The notes under the pieces were generated by a model that did not search any database, was not told the DNA's origin, and was given only the letters and a program-made list of their open reading frames with translations. From NCBI GenBank assembly GCA_964369175.1, contig CAYJEM010000013.1:1-38250 (forward strand): 38,250 nt of DNA, in the 5' to 3' direction. The position numbers were made by a program, and so were the translations under genes. Positions 22,371 to 29,958 of this stretch are shown here, in pieces; the first letter of the stretch is position 1, and the number at the start of each line of letters is the position of its first letter. This DNA comes from Tannockella sp964369175 (GTDB lineage: Bacteria; Bacillota_I; Bacilli_A; Erysipelotrichales; Coprobacillaceae).

Positions 22371-23345
22371 ATGGGATTATTTTCAAATCAATTAGCTAAT
22401 GTAATTGAATGGAATGAGTTTTACGATGAAATGCTTTTTTGGAAGTGGAGCAATAAAGAAATAAAAAAGGGTAGTAAATTAATTATTCGTCCTGGACAAG
22501 ACGCAATATTTCTATACAATGGAGTTGTTGAAGGCGTTTTTGAAGATGAAGGAAGTTATGAGGTAGATACTCAAATTATTCCTTTTTTATCAACACTAAA
22601 AGGATTTAAATTTGGATTTAATAGTGGGTTACGTGCTGAAGTACTATTTATAAATACAAAAGAAGTATTAGTTAAATGGGGAACAAAGAGTCCAGTTTTA
22701 ATCCCAACACCAACACTACCTGGGGGAATGCCAATTCGTGCATTTGGAACATTCTCTTGTAAGATAGCAGATCATGATGTTTTAATTGAAAAAATTGCTG
22801 GTGTTAAACAACAATACACTGTAAATGATGTAAAGGATCGTATAGTATCTGTTTTAGATCAATTACTTATGAAGTGGATAGCAAAAGAAGGTAAGGATAT
22901 GTTTAACTTACAAATTAATGCTTCAGAAATAGCCAAAGGAATTCAAGAAGACTTAGACTACGAATTACTGTCAATAGGTATCTCGATTACTTCATTTGCT
23001 ATTTCGAACTTTAATTATCCTGAAAATATTCAAAAAATGGCTGAAGAAGTAGCAGCTCAAAGTATGATTGGGGATGTTAATCGTTATCAACAGGTAAATA
23101 TGGCCAATGCAGTTGGTAATGGATCAGGTGCTGGTGAAATGGCAGGACAAATGGCAGGAATGGCTATGGGTATGGCAATGGGGCAACAAATGGTCAACCA
23201 AATGAGTAATCAACAACAACCAATGCAACAACAACCAATGCAACAAGCAGATGTGCCTCAAGGCGTCTTAAAGTTTTGCCCAGAGTGTGGAACTAAAGCC
23301 ACTGGAAGTAAGTTTTGTGGAAATTGTGGATTTAAGCTAATGTAA
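22371..23345 (+). CDS. YdjI-like SPFH-domain protein
   Basis: A 324-residue protein of the SPFH family (virion core protein-like, YdjI). Residues about 1-240 form the SPFH domain with LIIRPGQDAIFLYNG and PMRAFGTFSCKI-like PIRAFGTFSCK. A Met/Gln/Gly-rich linker follows (about 245-295), then a C-terminal zinc ribbon with Cys303, 306, 316 and 319. There is no membrane helix, so it would reach the membrane through partners; in Bacillus, YdjI helps bring PspA to the membrane. It starts 15 bases after the upstream stop behind GGATGGAGG. Confidence 0.9.
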   Translation: MGLFSNQLANVIEWNEFYDEMLFWKWSNKEIKKGSKLIIRPGQDAIFLYNGVVEGVFEDEGSYEVDTQIIPFLSTLKGFKFGFNSGLRAEVLFINTKEVLVKWGTKSPVLIPTPTLPGGMPIRAFGTFSCKIADHDVLIEKIAGVKQQYTVNDVKDRIVSVLDQLLMKWIAKEGKDMFNLQINASEIAKGIQEDLDYELLSIGISITSFAISNFNYPENIQKMAEEVAAQSMIGDVNRYQQVNMANAVGNGSGAGEMAGQMAGMAMGMAMGQQMVNQMSNQQQPMQQQPMQQADVPQGVLKFCPECGTKATGSKFCGNCGFKLM

Positions 23346-23353
23346 TACATCAT

Positions 23354-23389
23354 AGAAGATTATGCAAAGTGCATTCTCTTCTTTTTTTT
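23354..23389 (+). terminator. Terminator of the pspA operon
   Basis: AGAAGA (23354-23359) pairs with TCTTCT, with a second helix ATGCA/TGCAT inside, followed by seven or more T. Confidence 0.82.
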
Positions 23390-23467
23390 ATTATGTACTT
23401 TATCATATTTATCAGTTGTATAATAAAATAAATATATAAAAACATAGTGATGAAAGCAAAAAAATGA

Positions 23468-23491
23468 ATATCCTACTAAAAAATAGGATAT
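23468..23491. repeat. 8-bp inverted repeat upstream of a membrane-protein gene
   Basis: ATATCCTA (23468-23475), eight-base loop, TAGGATAT (23484-23491). It is not followed by T on either strand in a terminator-like way. It lies 25 bases before the likely -10 box GATAAT (23516-23521) and may be an operator. Confidence 0.4.
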
Positions 23492-23550
23492 ATGTATATT
23501 TTAATATTTAAGTGTGATAATATATATGTATGTATTTTTGGAGGTACAAT

Positions 23551-23988
23551 ATGAATATGTTAGATTTATCAATTATAATATTTGTTATTATAGAGTTTGC
23601 AAATGTATGTATATTATATTTTTTTCCAGATTCTAGAAGAGGTAATGGTGTGGCTGCTTTTCAGTTTTGGGAAGATTCAAAAAAAAATGAAGACGATCAT
23701 CTATTTGCACAATATATGACCAATTGGGTAGCGGGAACAAAACTAATATTTATTTGTTTACTACTTGTTATTTGTATTTTTGGAAGTGAACTTTTAAAGA
23801 TGTTTGCAGTGGGGGCAATGATTTTATCAATTGCTACATATTTTTTTAGATTACATCCAATCATTAGAAAATTAGATCAACATAACCAAATTATACCTAA
23901 AGGATATTCGAATACTTTAAAAAAAATGATTACTTTCTTTGTGGCAATGTTTGCAGGAACACTTATTTATTATATTATTCTACTATAA
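23551..23988 (+). CDS. Hypothetical four-helix membrane protein
   Basis: A 145-residue protein that I do not assign to a named family. It has about four hydrophobic segments (near 5-24, 62-80, 82-98 and 124-144), with a polar loop after the first that contains FPDSRRGNGVAAFQFWEDS. The frame is open to 23530, but TTGGAGG (23538-23544) sits seven bases before the ATG at 23551, which is therefore the start. It is transcribed alone from a TGTGATAAT promoter region and ends at a terminator shared with the convergent dehydrogenase gene. Confidence 0.75.
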   Translation: MNMLDLSIIIFVIIEFANVCILYFFPDSRRGNGVAAFQFWEDSKKNEDDHLFAQYMTNWVAGTKLIFICLLLVICIFGSELLKMFAVGAMILSIATYFFRLHPIIRKLDQHNQIIPKGYSNTLKKMITFFVAMFAGTLIYYIILL

Positions 23989-24012
23989 AAGCTAGGGTTA
24001 CCTAGCTTTTAT
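23985..24012. terminator. Bidirectional terminator
   Basis: A perfect 12-bp stem, ATAAAAGCTAGG with CCTAGCTTTTAT, and loop GTTA. The flanking A and T runs let it work in both directions between the convergent genes ending at 23988 and 24014. Confidence 0.9.
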
Positions 24013-24013
24013 C

Positions 24014-25099
24014 TTACCATTGCTTATATAATTCAATAATTTGTGATTCATTTATGTTAAAAATATTATTAGTAATATTTTTTGTTTTAAAGGCTTTAGA
24101 GGCATATTGCATAATTTCAGTATCAGATAAACTAATTGCTTCAAAAAATTGTTTAGTGATGCTTGTGTACTCATCAAGAGATGTAATAACCATAGCATTT
24201 AAAATATCATTGACAATCTCCATGTGAGTGCTGCTTGCTAGTTGCAAGTACGCAGGCATTAGTATTGCATTTGCATAGCCGTGATCAATGCCTTTATAAT
24301 ATGTTAAATTATATCCCATTGCATGTACTACAGTTGTTCCGGTTTGGCTAATAACCATTCCAGCAAGCGATGAAGCATATAGTAAGCGATTATGAGTAGT
24401 GTTTGAAAGTGAATTTGTTTGTATGTTTTTAATTTCTTCAAAAATGATTTTTATACTCTCTAGTGCAAGTCTATTACTTAAGTCATTTGCTTTACATGAA
24501 AACATTCCTTCAATAGCATGGCTTAGTGCATCAAATACAGTATTAATATACACTTGTTTAGGTAAAGCGCGCATATATTTTCCATCAAGCATTGCAAGTT
24601 TTGGGAAGATATACTTAGTAGCAATTGATAGCTTTGTTTCTAAAATATCATTAGTAATAATAGCATATGGCGTTACTTCTGAACCAGTACCAGCAGTTGT
24701 AGGAATACAAATAATAGGTAGGACATCACTACTGTAATTACCATCAAACAATGTATCAATAGATTTTGCTTGCATGGCTTGCAAGGCAATTGCTTTGCAA
24801 GCATCCATCGGCGAACCACCACCTATGCCAATTACAAAATCAACATGGTGTTCCCTTGCAATAATTGCACCGTTATTGATTGTGTTAATTGATGGGTTTG
24901 GTTCAATTTTATCATATGTAATATAATTAATATTCTCTTTTTTCAATGCTTCAACAATATCATCATAAGCACCATTTTTATATGCAGAAGAATTCCCGCA
25001 TACAATCATAGCTTTCTTACCGTAAGTTGATAGTAGGTGGCTATTATTAATAATGCAGTTATCCTCTTGAATTATTTCTGTAGGCATAAAGTATTTCAT
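24014..25099 (-). CDS. Iron-containing alcohol dehydrogenase
   Basis: A 361-residue group III alcohol dehydrogenase that interconverts alcohols and aldehydes or ketones with NAD(P). The nucleotide-binding motif GIGGGSPMD spans 91-99, and PTTAGTGSEVT is at 133-143. All four metal ligands are present: Asp190 and His194 in FDALSHAIEG, His259 in VVHAMGYNLTY and His273 in IDHGYANA. Length is slightly shorter than the usual 380. AAGGAGAAT lies upstream of the ATG. It is transcribed alone. The natural alcohol cannot be told; butanol- and propanediol-type enzymes share these motifs. Confidence 0.92.
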   Translation of the reverse strand: MKYFMPTEIIQEDNCIINNSHLLSTYGKKAMIVCGNSSAYKNGAYDDIVEALKKENINYITYDKIEPNPSINTINNGAIIAREHHVDFVIGIGGGSPMDACKAIALQAMQAKSIDTLFDGNYSSDVLPIICIPTTAGTGSEVTPYAIITNDILETKLSIATKYIFPKLAMLDGKYMRALPKQVYINTVFDALSHAIEGMFSCKANDLSNRLALESIKIIFEEIKNIQTNSLSNTTHNRLLYASSLAGMVISQTGTTVVHAMGYNLTYYKGIDHGYANAILMPAYLQLASSTHMEIVNDILNAMVITSLDEYTSITKQFFEAISLSDTEIMQYASKAFKTKNITNNIFNINESQIIELYKQW

Positions 25100-25224
25100 G
25101 ATTATTCTCCTTATATTTAGGGATTATAGCATATAAAAGTAATAGATACAAAATTTATATTGTACGCATTGATTTGTAATGATATAGTTATAACGAATAA
25201 TTAGAAGCATATGGAGGTAGGATA

Positions 25225-26430
25225 ATGCAAGATAGAAAATATCCATCAGTAACAATATCTGATGAGGGTAGAAAATTTTTAGATAATGGGCAAATGTGGA
25301 TGTATCGAAATAATGTTGTAAACTTAGATGAAACAATAGAAAACGGTGCTGTTGTTGATATTGTATCAACAAATGGAGACTATTTGGGGACTGGTTTTTT
25401 ATCAACTGTTAGCCATATAACGGTGCGTATCATGTCTAAAAATAAAGATGATATTTTTGATAGAAAGTTTTTTAAAGATAGAATTCAATTTGCATATGCA
25501 TATCGTAAAACACTAGAAGCGGATAATATTGATAATTGTCGTATTATTTTTGGTGAAGCTGATATGCTGCCTGGACTAGTTGTAGATCGTTATAATGATA
25601 TTCTTGTAAGTCAAATTAGCACATATGGCTTAGAACAGAGAAAAGATATGATCTATGAAGTATTATTAGAAGTGTTTCACGATGATATGCAGGATGTTAA
25701 GGGTATTTATGAGCGAAATGATGTTAAAATCAGAGCTAAAGAAGGTCTTGCATTAGAAAAGGGATACTGGAAAAATGCTAATTTGCCTACAACTACAATC
25801 ATTAATGAAAATGGTATTAAATTACATGTGGATGTCGAAAATGGGCAGAAAACAGGATATTTTCTAGATCAAAAAGCCAACCGAGTATTACTTAGAAATA
25901 TGTCTAAAGGAAAAAAAGTATTAGATTGTTTTAGTCACACTGGTGGTTTTGCGTTAAATGCAGCATATGGAAATGCTCGTGCAGTCCATGCTGTTGATGT
26001 TTCACAAACAGCGTTAGATCAAGGGTACCGTAATGCTAAGCTAAATAATATTCAAAAAAGAATGTCTTTTATTAAAGATGATGTATTTGCATATTTAGAT
26101 AAATGTAAGCATGGACAATATGATATTATTGTATTAGATCCACCGGCATTCACAAAATCCCGTAGAACGATTCAAAATGCATATAATGGCTATAAAAACA
26201 TTAATACGAAAGCCATGAAACTTCTTGAAAGAGGTGGATATCTAATAACGTGTAGTTGCTCTAGATATATGGAAACAGATAATTTTGAAGCAATGCTTAG
26301 AGAATCTGCAAAAGAGGCGGGGGTTACATTAAAACAAGTATCAATAACGCAACAAAATCAAGATCATCCAATTTTATGGACAATGGAAGAAACATCATAT
26401 TTAAAATTTTATATTTTTCAAATAGTATAA
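25225..26430 (+). CDS. Class I rRNA methyltransferase, RlmI/RlmK type
   Basis: A 401-residue SAM-dependent methyltransferase, most likely making 5-methylcytosine in 23S rRNA (C1962 in E. coli, RlmI). Residues 1-80 form a PUA RNA-binding domain, about 85-190 an EEHEE-like domain, and 195-401 the Rossmann methyltransferase. Motif I is VLDCFSHTGGFA (232-243), motif IV is DPPAF (305-309) and motif VI contains the catalytic Cys in CSCS (343-346). ATGGAGG precedes the ATG. It ends in a hairpin shared with the convergent lipoprotein gene. The exact base is inferred from homology only. Confidence 0.9.
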   Translation: MQDRKYPSVTISDEGRKFLDNGQMWMYRNNVVNLDETIENGAVVDIVSTNGDYLGTGFLSTVSHITVRIMSKNKDDIFDRKFFKDRIQFAYAYRKTLEADNIDNCRIIFGEADMLPGLVVDRYNDILVSQISTYGLEQRKDMIYEVLLEVFHDDMQDVKGIYERNDVKIRAKEGLALEKGYWKNANLPTTTIINENGIKLHVDVENGQKTGYFLDQKANRVLLRNMSKGKKVLDCFSHTGGFALNAAYGNARAVHAVDVSQTALDQGYRNAKLNNIQKRMSFIKDDVFAYLDKCKHGQYDIIVLDPPAFTKSRRTIQNAYNGYKNINTKAMKLLERGGYLITCSCSRYMETDNFEAMLRESAKEAGVTLKQVSITQQNQDHPILWTMEETSYLKFYIFQIV

Positions 26431-26433
26431 AAA

Positions 26434-26462
26434 TAACACTTCGTATGAAGTGTTACTTTTTT
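26434..26462. terminator. Bidirectional terminator
   Basis: TAACACTTC (26434-26442), loop GTAT, GAAGTGTTA (26447-26455), then a T run on the plus strand and TTTTTA on the minus strand. It serves the rRNA methyltransferase gene and the convergent lipoprotein gene, whose stop codon is inside the stem. Confidence 0.88.
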
Positions 26463-26830
26463 TCTAATATGATTTGTGTACCATTAATATCAATAATTAG
26501 TTGGTGTTCATTAGTAGTAAATAATTGAGCTGTACCATCAACGACTACTTCGATTCCTGTATCAACAGTTTTCCATGTACCCTCTACCTCTTGGCTTGTT
26601 CCGGTAGTGTCAATAACTTTTGCGCTACCATCTTCATTTAAAATCAGATCAATACCTGGGATACTTGATGTATCAAGTCCGGCACTTTGGGCTAGTTCAC
26701 GGTAACTTTGTCCTTGCGATACAAAGTCAACAGTTTTCCACTCTCCAGTATATTCTGTAGAAGTTGAAGTACATGCTGTTGCAACAAAGATAATCATTGC
26801 TACTGCCATTATTTTAATAAGTTTTTTCAT
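26453..26830 (-). CDS. Small lipoprotein, paralogue 1
   Basis: A 125-residue predicted surface lipoprotein. The signal peptide MKKLIKIMAVAMIIFVATAC ends in a lipobox-like VATA-Cys20, so the mature protein should be lipid-anchored outside the membrane. The mature part is acidic and beta-rich, with YTGEWKTVDF and GTWKTVDTGIEVVVDG. The same pattern occurs in the next gene, so they are paralogues. The frame extends 14 codons upstream, but AAGGAGA just before 26830 and the signal peptide fix the start. Function is unknown. Confidence 0.82.
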   Translation of the reverse strand: MKKLIKIMAVAMIIFVATACTSTSTEYTGEWKTVDFVSQGQSYRELAQSAGLDTSSIPGIDLILNEDGSAKVIDTTGTSQEVEGTWKTVDTGIEVVVDGTAQLFTTNEHQLIIDINGTQIILEKK

Positions 26831-26887
26831 AGCTATCTCCTTCTTTAGTATAATACCATATATTAAATTCATTATTCAATACAAAAA

Positions 26888-26911
26888 AACTGACTGTACG
26901 GACAATCAGTT
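26888..26911 (-). terminator. Terminator between the two lipoprotein genes
   Basis: On the minus strand AACTGA pairs with TCAGTT, with TGT/ACA inside and loop CCGT, followed by a T run. It closes the transcript of the second lipoprotein gene, so the two paralogues are transcribed at least partly separately. Confidence 0.82.
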
Positions 26912-26920
26912 TTCGTAGAA

Positions 26921-27292
26921 TTATTGTTTTTTAAGTTCTACAGTGTAAGTCTCAACTGTGAAAGTTAAAGTACCATCTTTATGTTCCATTGTAATTGTTC
27001 CAGAAGCATCTTTAATTTCTAATCCAGTATCAGTTGGAGCCCAAGTTCCTTCTCCACCAGTACTTAAGCTTGAAGTGAAGACAACTTTACCATCTTCTTG
27101 GAAGTCAAATACGAATGCGTCAGCTGGAATTTCAACTCCTGCATCTTTAGCGTTTACACCATCTGCGATAAAGTTAGCTGTATCCCATTTCCCTACATAC
27201 ATGTCTTTAGCTTCTTGGCTAATTGAGCTACCACATCCAGCTAATGTGAAAGTGATAAATAGTGCGATTGCACATTGTAATAATTTTTTCAT
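26921..27292 (-). CDS. Small lipoprotein, paralogue 2
   Basis: A 123-residue predicted lipoprotein with signal peptide and clear lipobox LAGC (Cys20). The mature part contains YVGKWDTANF and GTWAPTDTGLEIKDASG, which align with the matching stretches in the neighbouring lipoprotein. The shape is that of a small beta-sandwich or lipocalin-like domain with two GxW-containing strands, but I cannot name a family. AAGGGAA lies upstream of the ATG at a slightly long distance. It is followed by its own terminator. Confidence 0.82.
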   Translation of the reverse strand: MKKLLQCAIALFITFTLAGCGSSISQEAKDMYVGKWDTANFIADGVNAKDAGVEIPADAFVFDFQEDGKVVFTSSLSTGGEGTWAPTDTGLEIKDASGTITMEHKDGTLTFTVETYTVELKKQ

Positions 27293-27501
27293 TTTTTATA
27301 TTTCCCTTCTATCTAATATGTATTTACTATAGCATAAATTAATATAATTTGTATACTTTTGTCATAAAAAACATGAATAATAGCATAAAACACATAGTAG
27401 ATGTGTATAAATAAAAACATTATTAGATTGTTAGAATAGATATATTTGATATGGTAAAATTATTAAAAGAACTATTGTTATTATTATAAGAGGAATCAAT
27501 T

Positions 27502-27822
27502 ATGAAAGCATATAAAAAAATGGTTCCCTTGTTACTAAGTAATGTATTTATATTTTATATTGTGCCAAGTTTTTTGGGGCACGATAAAGTATCAGGAACT
27601 ACAATATTAATATTATTCTCTGGTTTTGTATTTATATCTTCAGTATACTATGGTACAAATAATCAAGTTCGATTATCCTACGCTCTGATAATAGGGATTA
27701 TATCATTGCCAGCAGTATTCTATTATTATCCAGAGTTCGCATTAACTTTCTCAATTATTTGTTGTTTAGTTGCGTATATTGGCAGTGTACTAGGAAGGGT
27801 GTTTACGTTTGTTGGAATATAG
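27502..27822 (+). CDS. Hypothetical small membrane protein
   Basis: A 106-residue, very hydrophobic protein with a short basic N-terminus and about three or four membrane helices (near 8-26, 33-50, 60-76 and 80-105). No family is recognised. AAGAGGA precedes the ATG at modest spacing. The 209 bases before it, back to the lipoprotein gene, are AT-rich and hold only the likely promoters of the two divergent genes. Confidence 0.6.
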   Translation: MKAYKKMVPLLLSNVFIFYIVPSFLGHDKVSGTTILILFSGFVFISSVYYGTNNQVRLSYALIIGIISLPAVFYYYPEFALTFSIICCLVAYIGSVLGRVFTFVGI

Positions 27823-27851
27823 AAAGGAAAATAATAATAACAATAGTTTAA

Positions 27852-27875
27852 AGATTACAATGTAGTCTTTTTATT
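27852..27875 (+). terminator. Terminator after the small membrane-protein gene
   Basis: AGATTAC pairs with GTAGTCT (one G-U pair) around loop AAT, followed by TTTTATTTTT. Confidence 0.7.
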
Positions 27876-27923
27876 TTTGCGTGAATAGTATATTATAAAT
27901 AGTGGAAATAGAAGGAGAACACA

Positions 27924-29003
27924 ATGTTATTTGAAAAAACTAGAATAGGAAATATCGAAGTAAATAACCGTTTTGTACGTAGTGCAACATGGGAAAACAT
28001 GGCTGATGAAAAAGGAAATTTAAATGAATCATTATATATAGTATATGAAGAACTTGCAAAAAATCATGTGGGATTAATAATCACAGGATATGCTAACATC
28101 GTCGAAGAAGAAAAACCTAATCCAGGAATGATGGGAATCTATAATGATACCTTTATAGAGCAATATCAAGAACTAACTAACAGAGTTCATAAATATGATT
28201 GCAAAGTAATTATGCAACTTGCTTATGGAGGTACAAAAACAACATATAACGTTGGAGAAAGAGTAATCTTTGCACCAAGTACAGTTGCTGAAGCATCTAC
28301 TGGAGTTGTTGGAAAAGAGATGACAAAAGAAGATATTCAATATATTGTTAATGCATTTGGTGATAGTGCTAAGCGTGCTAAAGAAGCAAATTTTGATGGT
28401 ATTGAAATTCATGGTGCTCATACATATTTAATAAACCAGTTTTTAAGTCCGTATTACAACAAAAGAACTGATGAATATGGTGGTTGCTTAAGAAATCGCA
28501 TAAGATTTTTAGAAGAAATATATGCAAATTGTCGCCAAAAAGTTGGTGATGACTTTACAATTATGGTAAAACTTACATGTATCGATTTTCTAGATGGTGG
28601 GTTAGAATTAGAAGAAACAATTGAAATATGTAAATATATGGAAACATTGGGTGTTGATGCAATTGAACTTACAGGAAATGTACATGGAAAAGCAAATACA
28701 ATGATTGGAAAAGAATTTAATGGCTATGTAATCCAAAAAGAAGGATTTTTTATTGAATTTGTTAAAGCACTAAAGAAACATATTTCATTACCTATAATTG
28801 CAGTTGGTGGATTTCGAAGTCTAGAAGCAGTAGATATATATCACGATGAAGGTGTTGATTTTTTTGCATTATCGAGACCATTGCTAGCGCAACCAAATCT
28901 TATTTCCTTGTGGGAAAATAATGAGTCTATTAAAGCTAAGTGTATTAGTTGTTCAAAGTGTAGAACAAGTACTGGTAATTATTGTACAGTATTTAAAGGA
29001 TAA
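27924..29003 (+). CDS. NADH:flavin oxidoreductase, Old Yellow Enzyme family
   Basis: A 359-residue single-domain FMN enzyme with a TIM-barrel fold, expected to reduce activated C=C bonds with NAD(P)H. Motifs seen: RFVRSATWE at the N-terminus, HGAH (His163, His166) as the substrate-anion binding pair, LSPYYNKRTDEYGG (174-187) and SRP near the phosphate site. Unlike multidomain dienoyl-CoA reductases it ends shortly after the barrel. The tail holds Cys340, 343, 346 and 354 in a CxxCxxC-x7-C pattern that could bind metal or an iron-sulfur cluster. AAGGAG precedes the ATG. It is closed by a terminator before deoR, so operon membership is unlikely. Confidence 0.88.
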   Translation: MLFEKTRIGNIEVNNRFVRSATWENMADEKGNLNESLYIVYEELAKNHVGLIITGYANIVEEEKPNPGMMGIYNDTFIEQYQELTNRVHKYDCKVIMQLAYGGTKTTYNVGERVIFAPSTVAEASTGVVGKEMTKEDIQYIVNAFGDSAKRAKEANFDGIEIHGAHTYLINQFLSPYYNKRTDEYGGCLRNRIRFLEEIYANCRQKVGDDFTIMVKLTCIDFLDGGLELEETIEICKYMETLGVDAIELTGNVHGKANTMIGKEFNGYVIQKEGFFIEFVKALKKHISLPIIAVGGFRSLEAVDIYHDEGVDFFALSRPLLAQPNLISLWENNESIKAKCISCSKCRTSTGNYCTVFKG

Positions 29004-29027
29004 GCAATTTATTATTGCTTATTTTTT
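29002..29027 (+). terminator. Terminator after the flavin oxidoreductase gene
   Basis: AAGCAAT (29002-29008), five-base loop, ATTGCTT (29014-29020), then ATTTTTT. Confidence 0.82.
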
Positions 29028-29049
29028 ATTATTTTTTATTATTTTATAG

Positions 29050-29074
29050 AAAGTAATAAAAAACATGATATACT
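29050..29074 (+). promoter_or_regulatory. deoR promoter with operator copy 1
   Basis: AAAGTAATAAAAAACA (29050-29065) overlaps the region upstream of an extended -10, TGA-TATACT (-10 at 29069-29074). Near-identical copies occur at 29862-29877 and 29925-29940 around the next promoter. The arrangement suggests that the DeoR protein controls its own gene. Confidence 0.7.
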
Positions 29075-29093
29075 GTGACAAGGGGGTGTTTCT

Positions 29094-29858
29094 ATGTTTG
29101 CAAAAGAAAGACAAGAAAAAATAGTATCCTTGGTAAATGAAAAAGGATCTATTAAAGTAAAAGAATTAGCAGTACAATTTGAAGTAACCGAAGACAGTAT
29201 CCGTAAAGATTTAACAATTCTCGAAAGAAAAGGATTATTACAAAAAACATATGGTGGAGCCATAAAGGTTAGAACCATTACCCATAACTTTGGAGTTGAC
29301 ACTAGAAGATTATTAAATTCAGATGAAAAGAAAGAAATTGCTAGAAAAGCATTCTCATTAATTGAGGAGGGAGATACTATCTTTCTAGATGTATCAACTA
29401 TTGCTATTGAAATAGCGAACTTAATTGTTGAACATAAAAGCCGTATTACAGTAATGAGTAATATGTTAGATGTATTAAATGTACTTATAAAGTCAAATAC
29501 AATAGATGTATTATTTATTGGTGGGAGTTTAAATCGTACACGTGATGCCTTTATCGGAACTCATGCAATACAACAAATTGAGAAGTTTCAATTTGATAAG
29601 GCATTTTTAGGATGTGTTGGTGTCGATGTGGATGAAGATAAAGTATATACCTATAAGATAGATGATGGATACACAAAAGAAGCAATCTTAAAAGCAACAA
29701 AAAATCCATATTTAGTATTAGAACGTGATAAATTTTTACATGATGGTACATACTGTTATTGTACATTACAAGATTGTAAAGGGGTTATTACAAGTTCAAA
29801 AGTGGATTTAGAAATTGTACATAAAATTCATGAATTGGAAGTTAATATTATAAAGTAA
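29094..29858 (+). CDS. DeoR-family transcriptional regulator
   Basis: A 254-residue DeoR/GlpR-type regulator. The N-terminal HTH reads KERQEKIVSLVNEKGSIKV and KELAVQFEVTEDSIRKDLTILE, with GLLQKTYGGAI as the wing. Residues about 75-235 form the sugar-phosphate sensor (DeoRC) domain, with ANLIVEHKSRITVMSNML, FIGGSL and FDKAFLGCVGVD. Members usually respond to a phosphorylated sugar. AAGGGGGTG precedes the ATG. It directly precedes the glycyl radical enzyme operon, and the repeats at both promoters suggest it represses that operon as well as itself. Confidence 0.92.
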   Translation: MFAKERQEKIVSLVNEKGSIKVKELAVQFEVTEDSIRKDLTILERKGLLQKTYGGAIKVRTITHNFGVDTRRLLNSDEKKEIARKAFSLIEEGDTIFLDVSTIAIEIANLIVEHKSRITVMSNMLDVLNVLIKSNTIDVLFIGGSLNRTRDAFIGTHAIQQIEKFQFDKAFLGCVGVDVDEDKVYTYKIDDGYTKEAILKATKNPYLVLERDKFLHDGTYCYCTLQDCKGVITSSKVDLEIVHKIHELEVNIIK

Positions 29859-29940
29859 TAAAAAGTAATAAAAAACAATAAAAATATATTGACTATTCCA
29901 TGCAATAATATATACTAGTATTGTAAAGTAATAACAAACA
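29852..29940 (+). promoter_or_regulatory. Promoter of the glycyl radical enzyme operon with flanking operators
   Basis: TTGACT (29889-29894) and TATACT (29911-29916) are 16 bases apart. AAAGTAATA (29852-29860) and AAAGTAATAAAAAACA (29862-29877) lie upstream of the -35; AAAGTAATAACAAACA (29925-29940) covers the expected start point near 29923. The first copy overlaps the deoR stop codon. Direct repeats of about 10-base units are usual for DeoR-family sites. Confidence 0.78.
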
Positions 29941-29958
29941 ATAACTGGAGGAATAAAC

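Noticed and set aside
29040..29945. CRISPR-like repeat array from the recurring AAAGTAATAA units
   Set aside because: The units are short, irregularly spaced and tied to two promoters; they fit operator sites.
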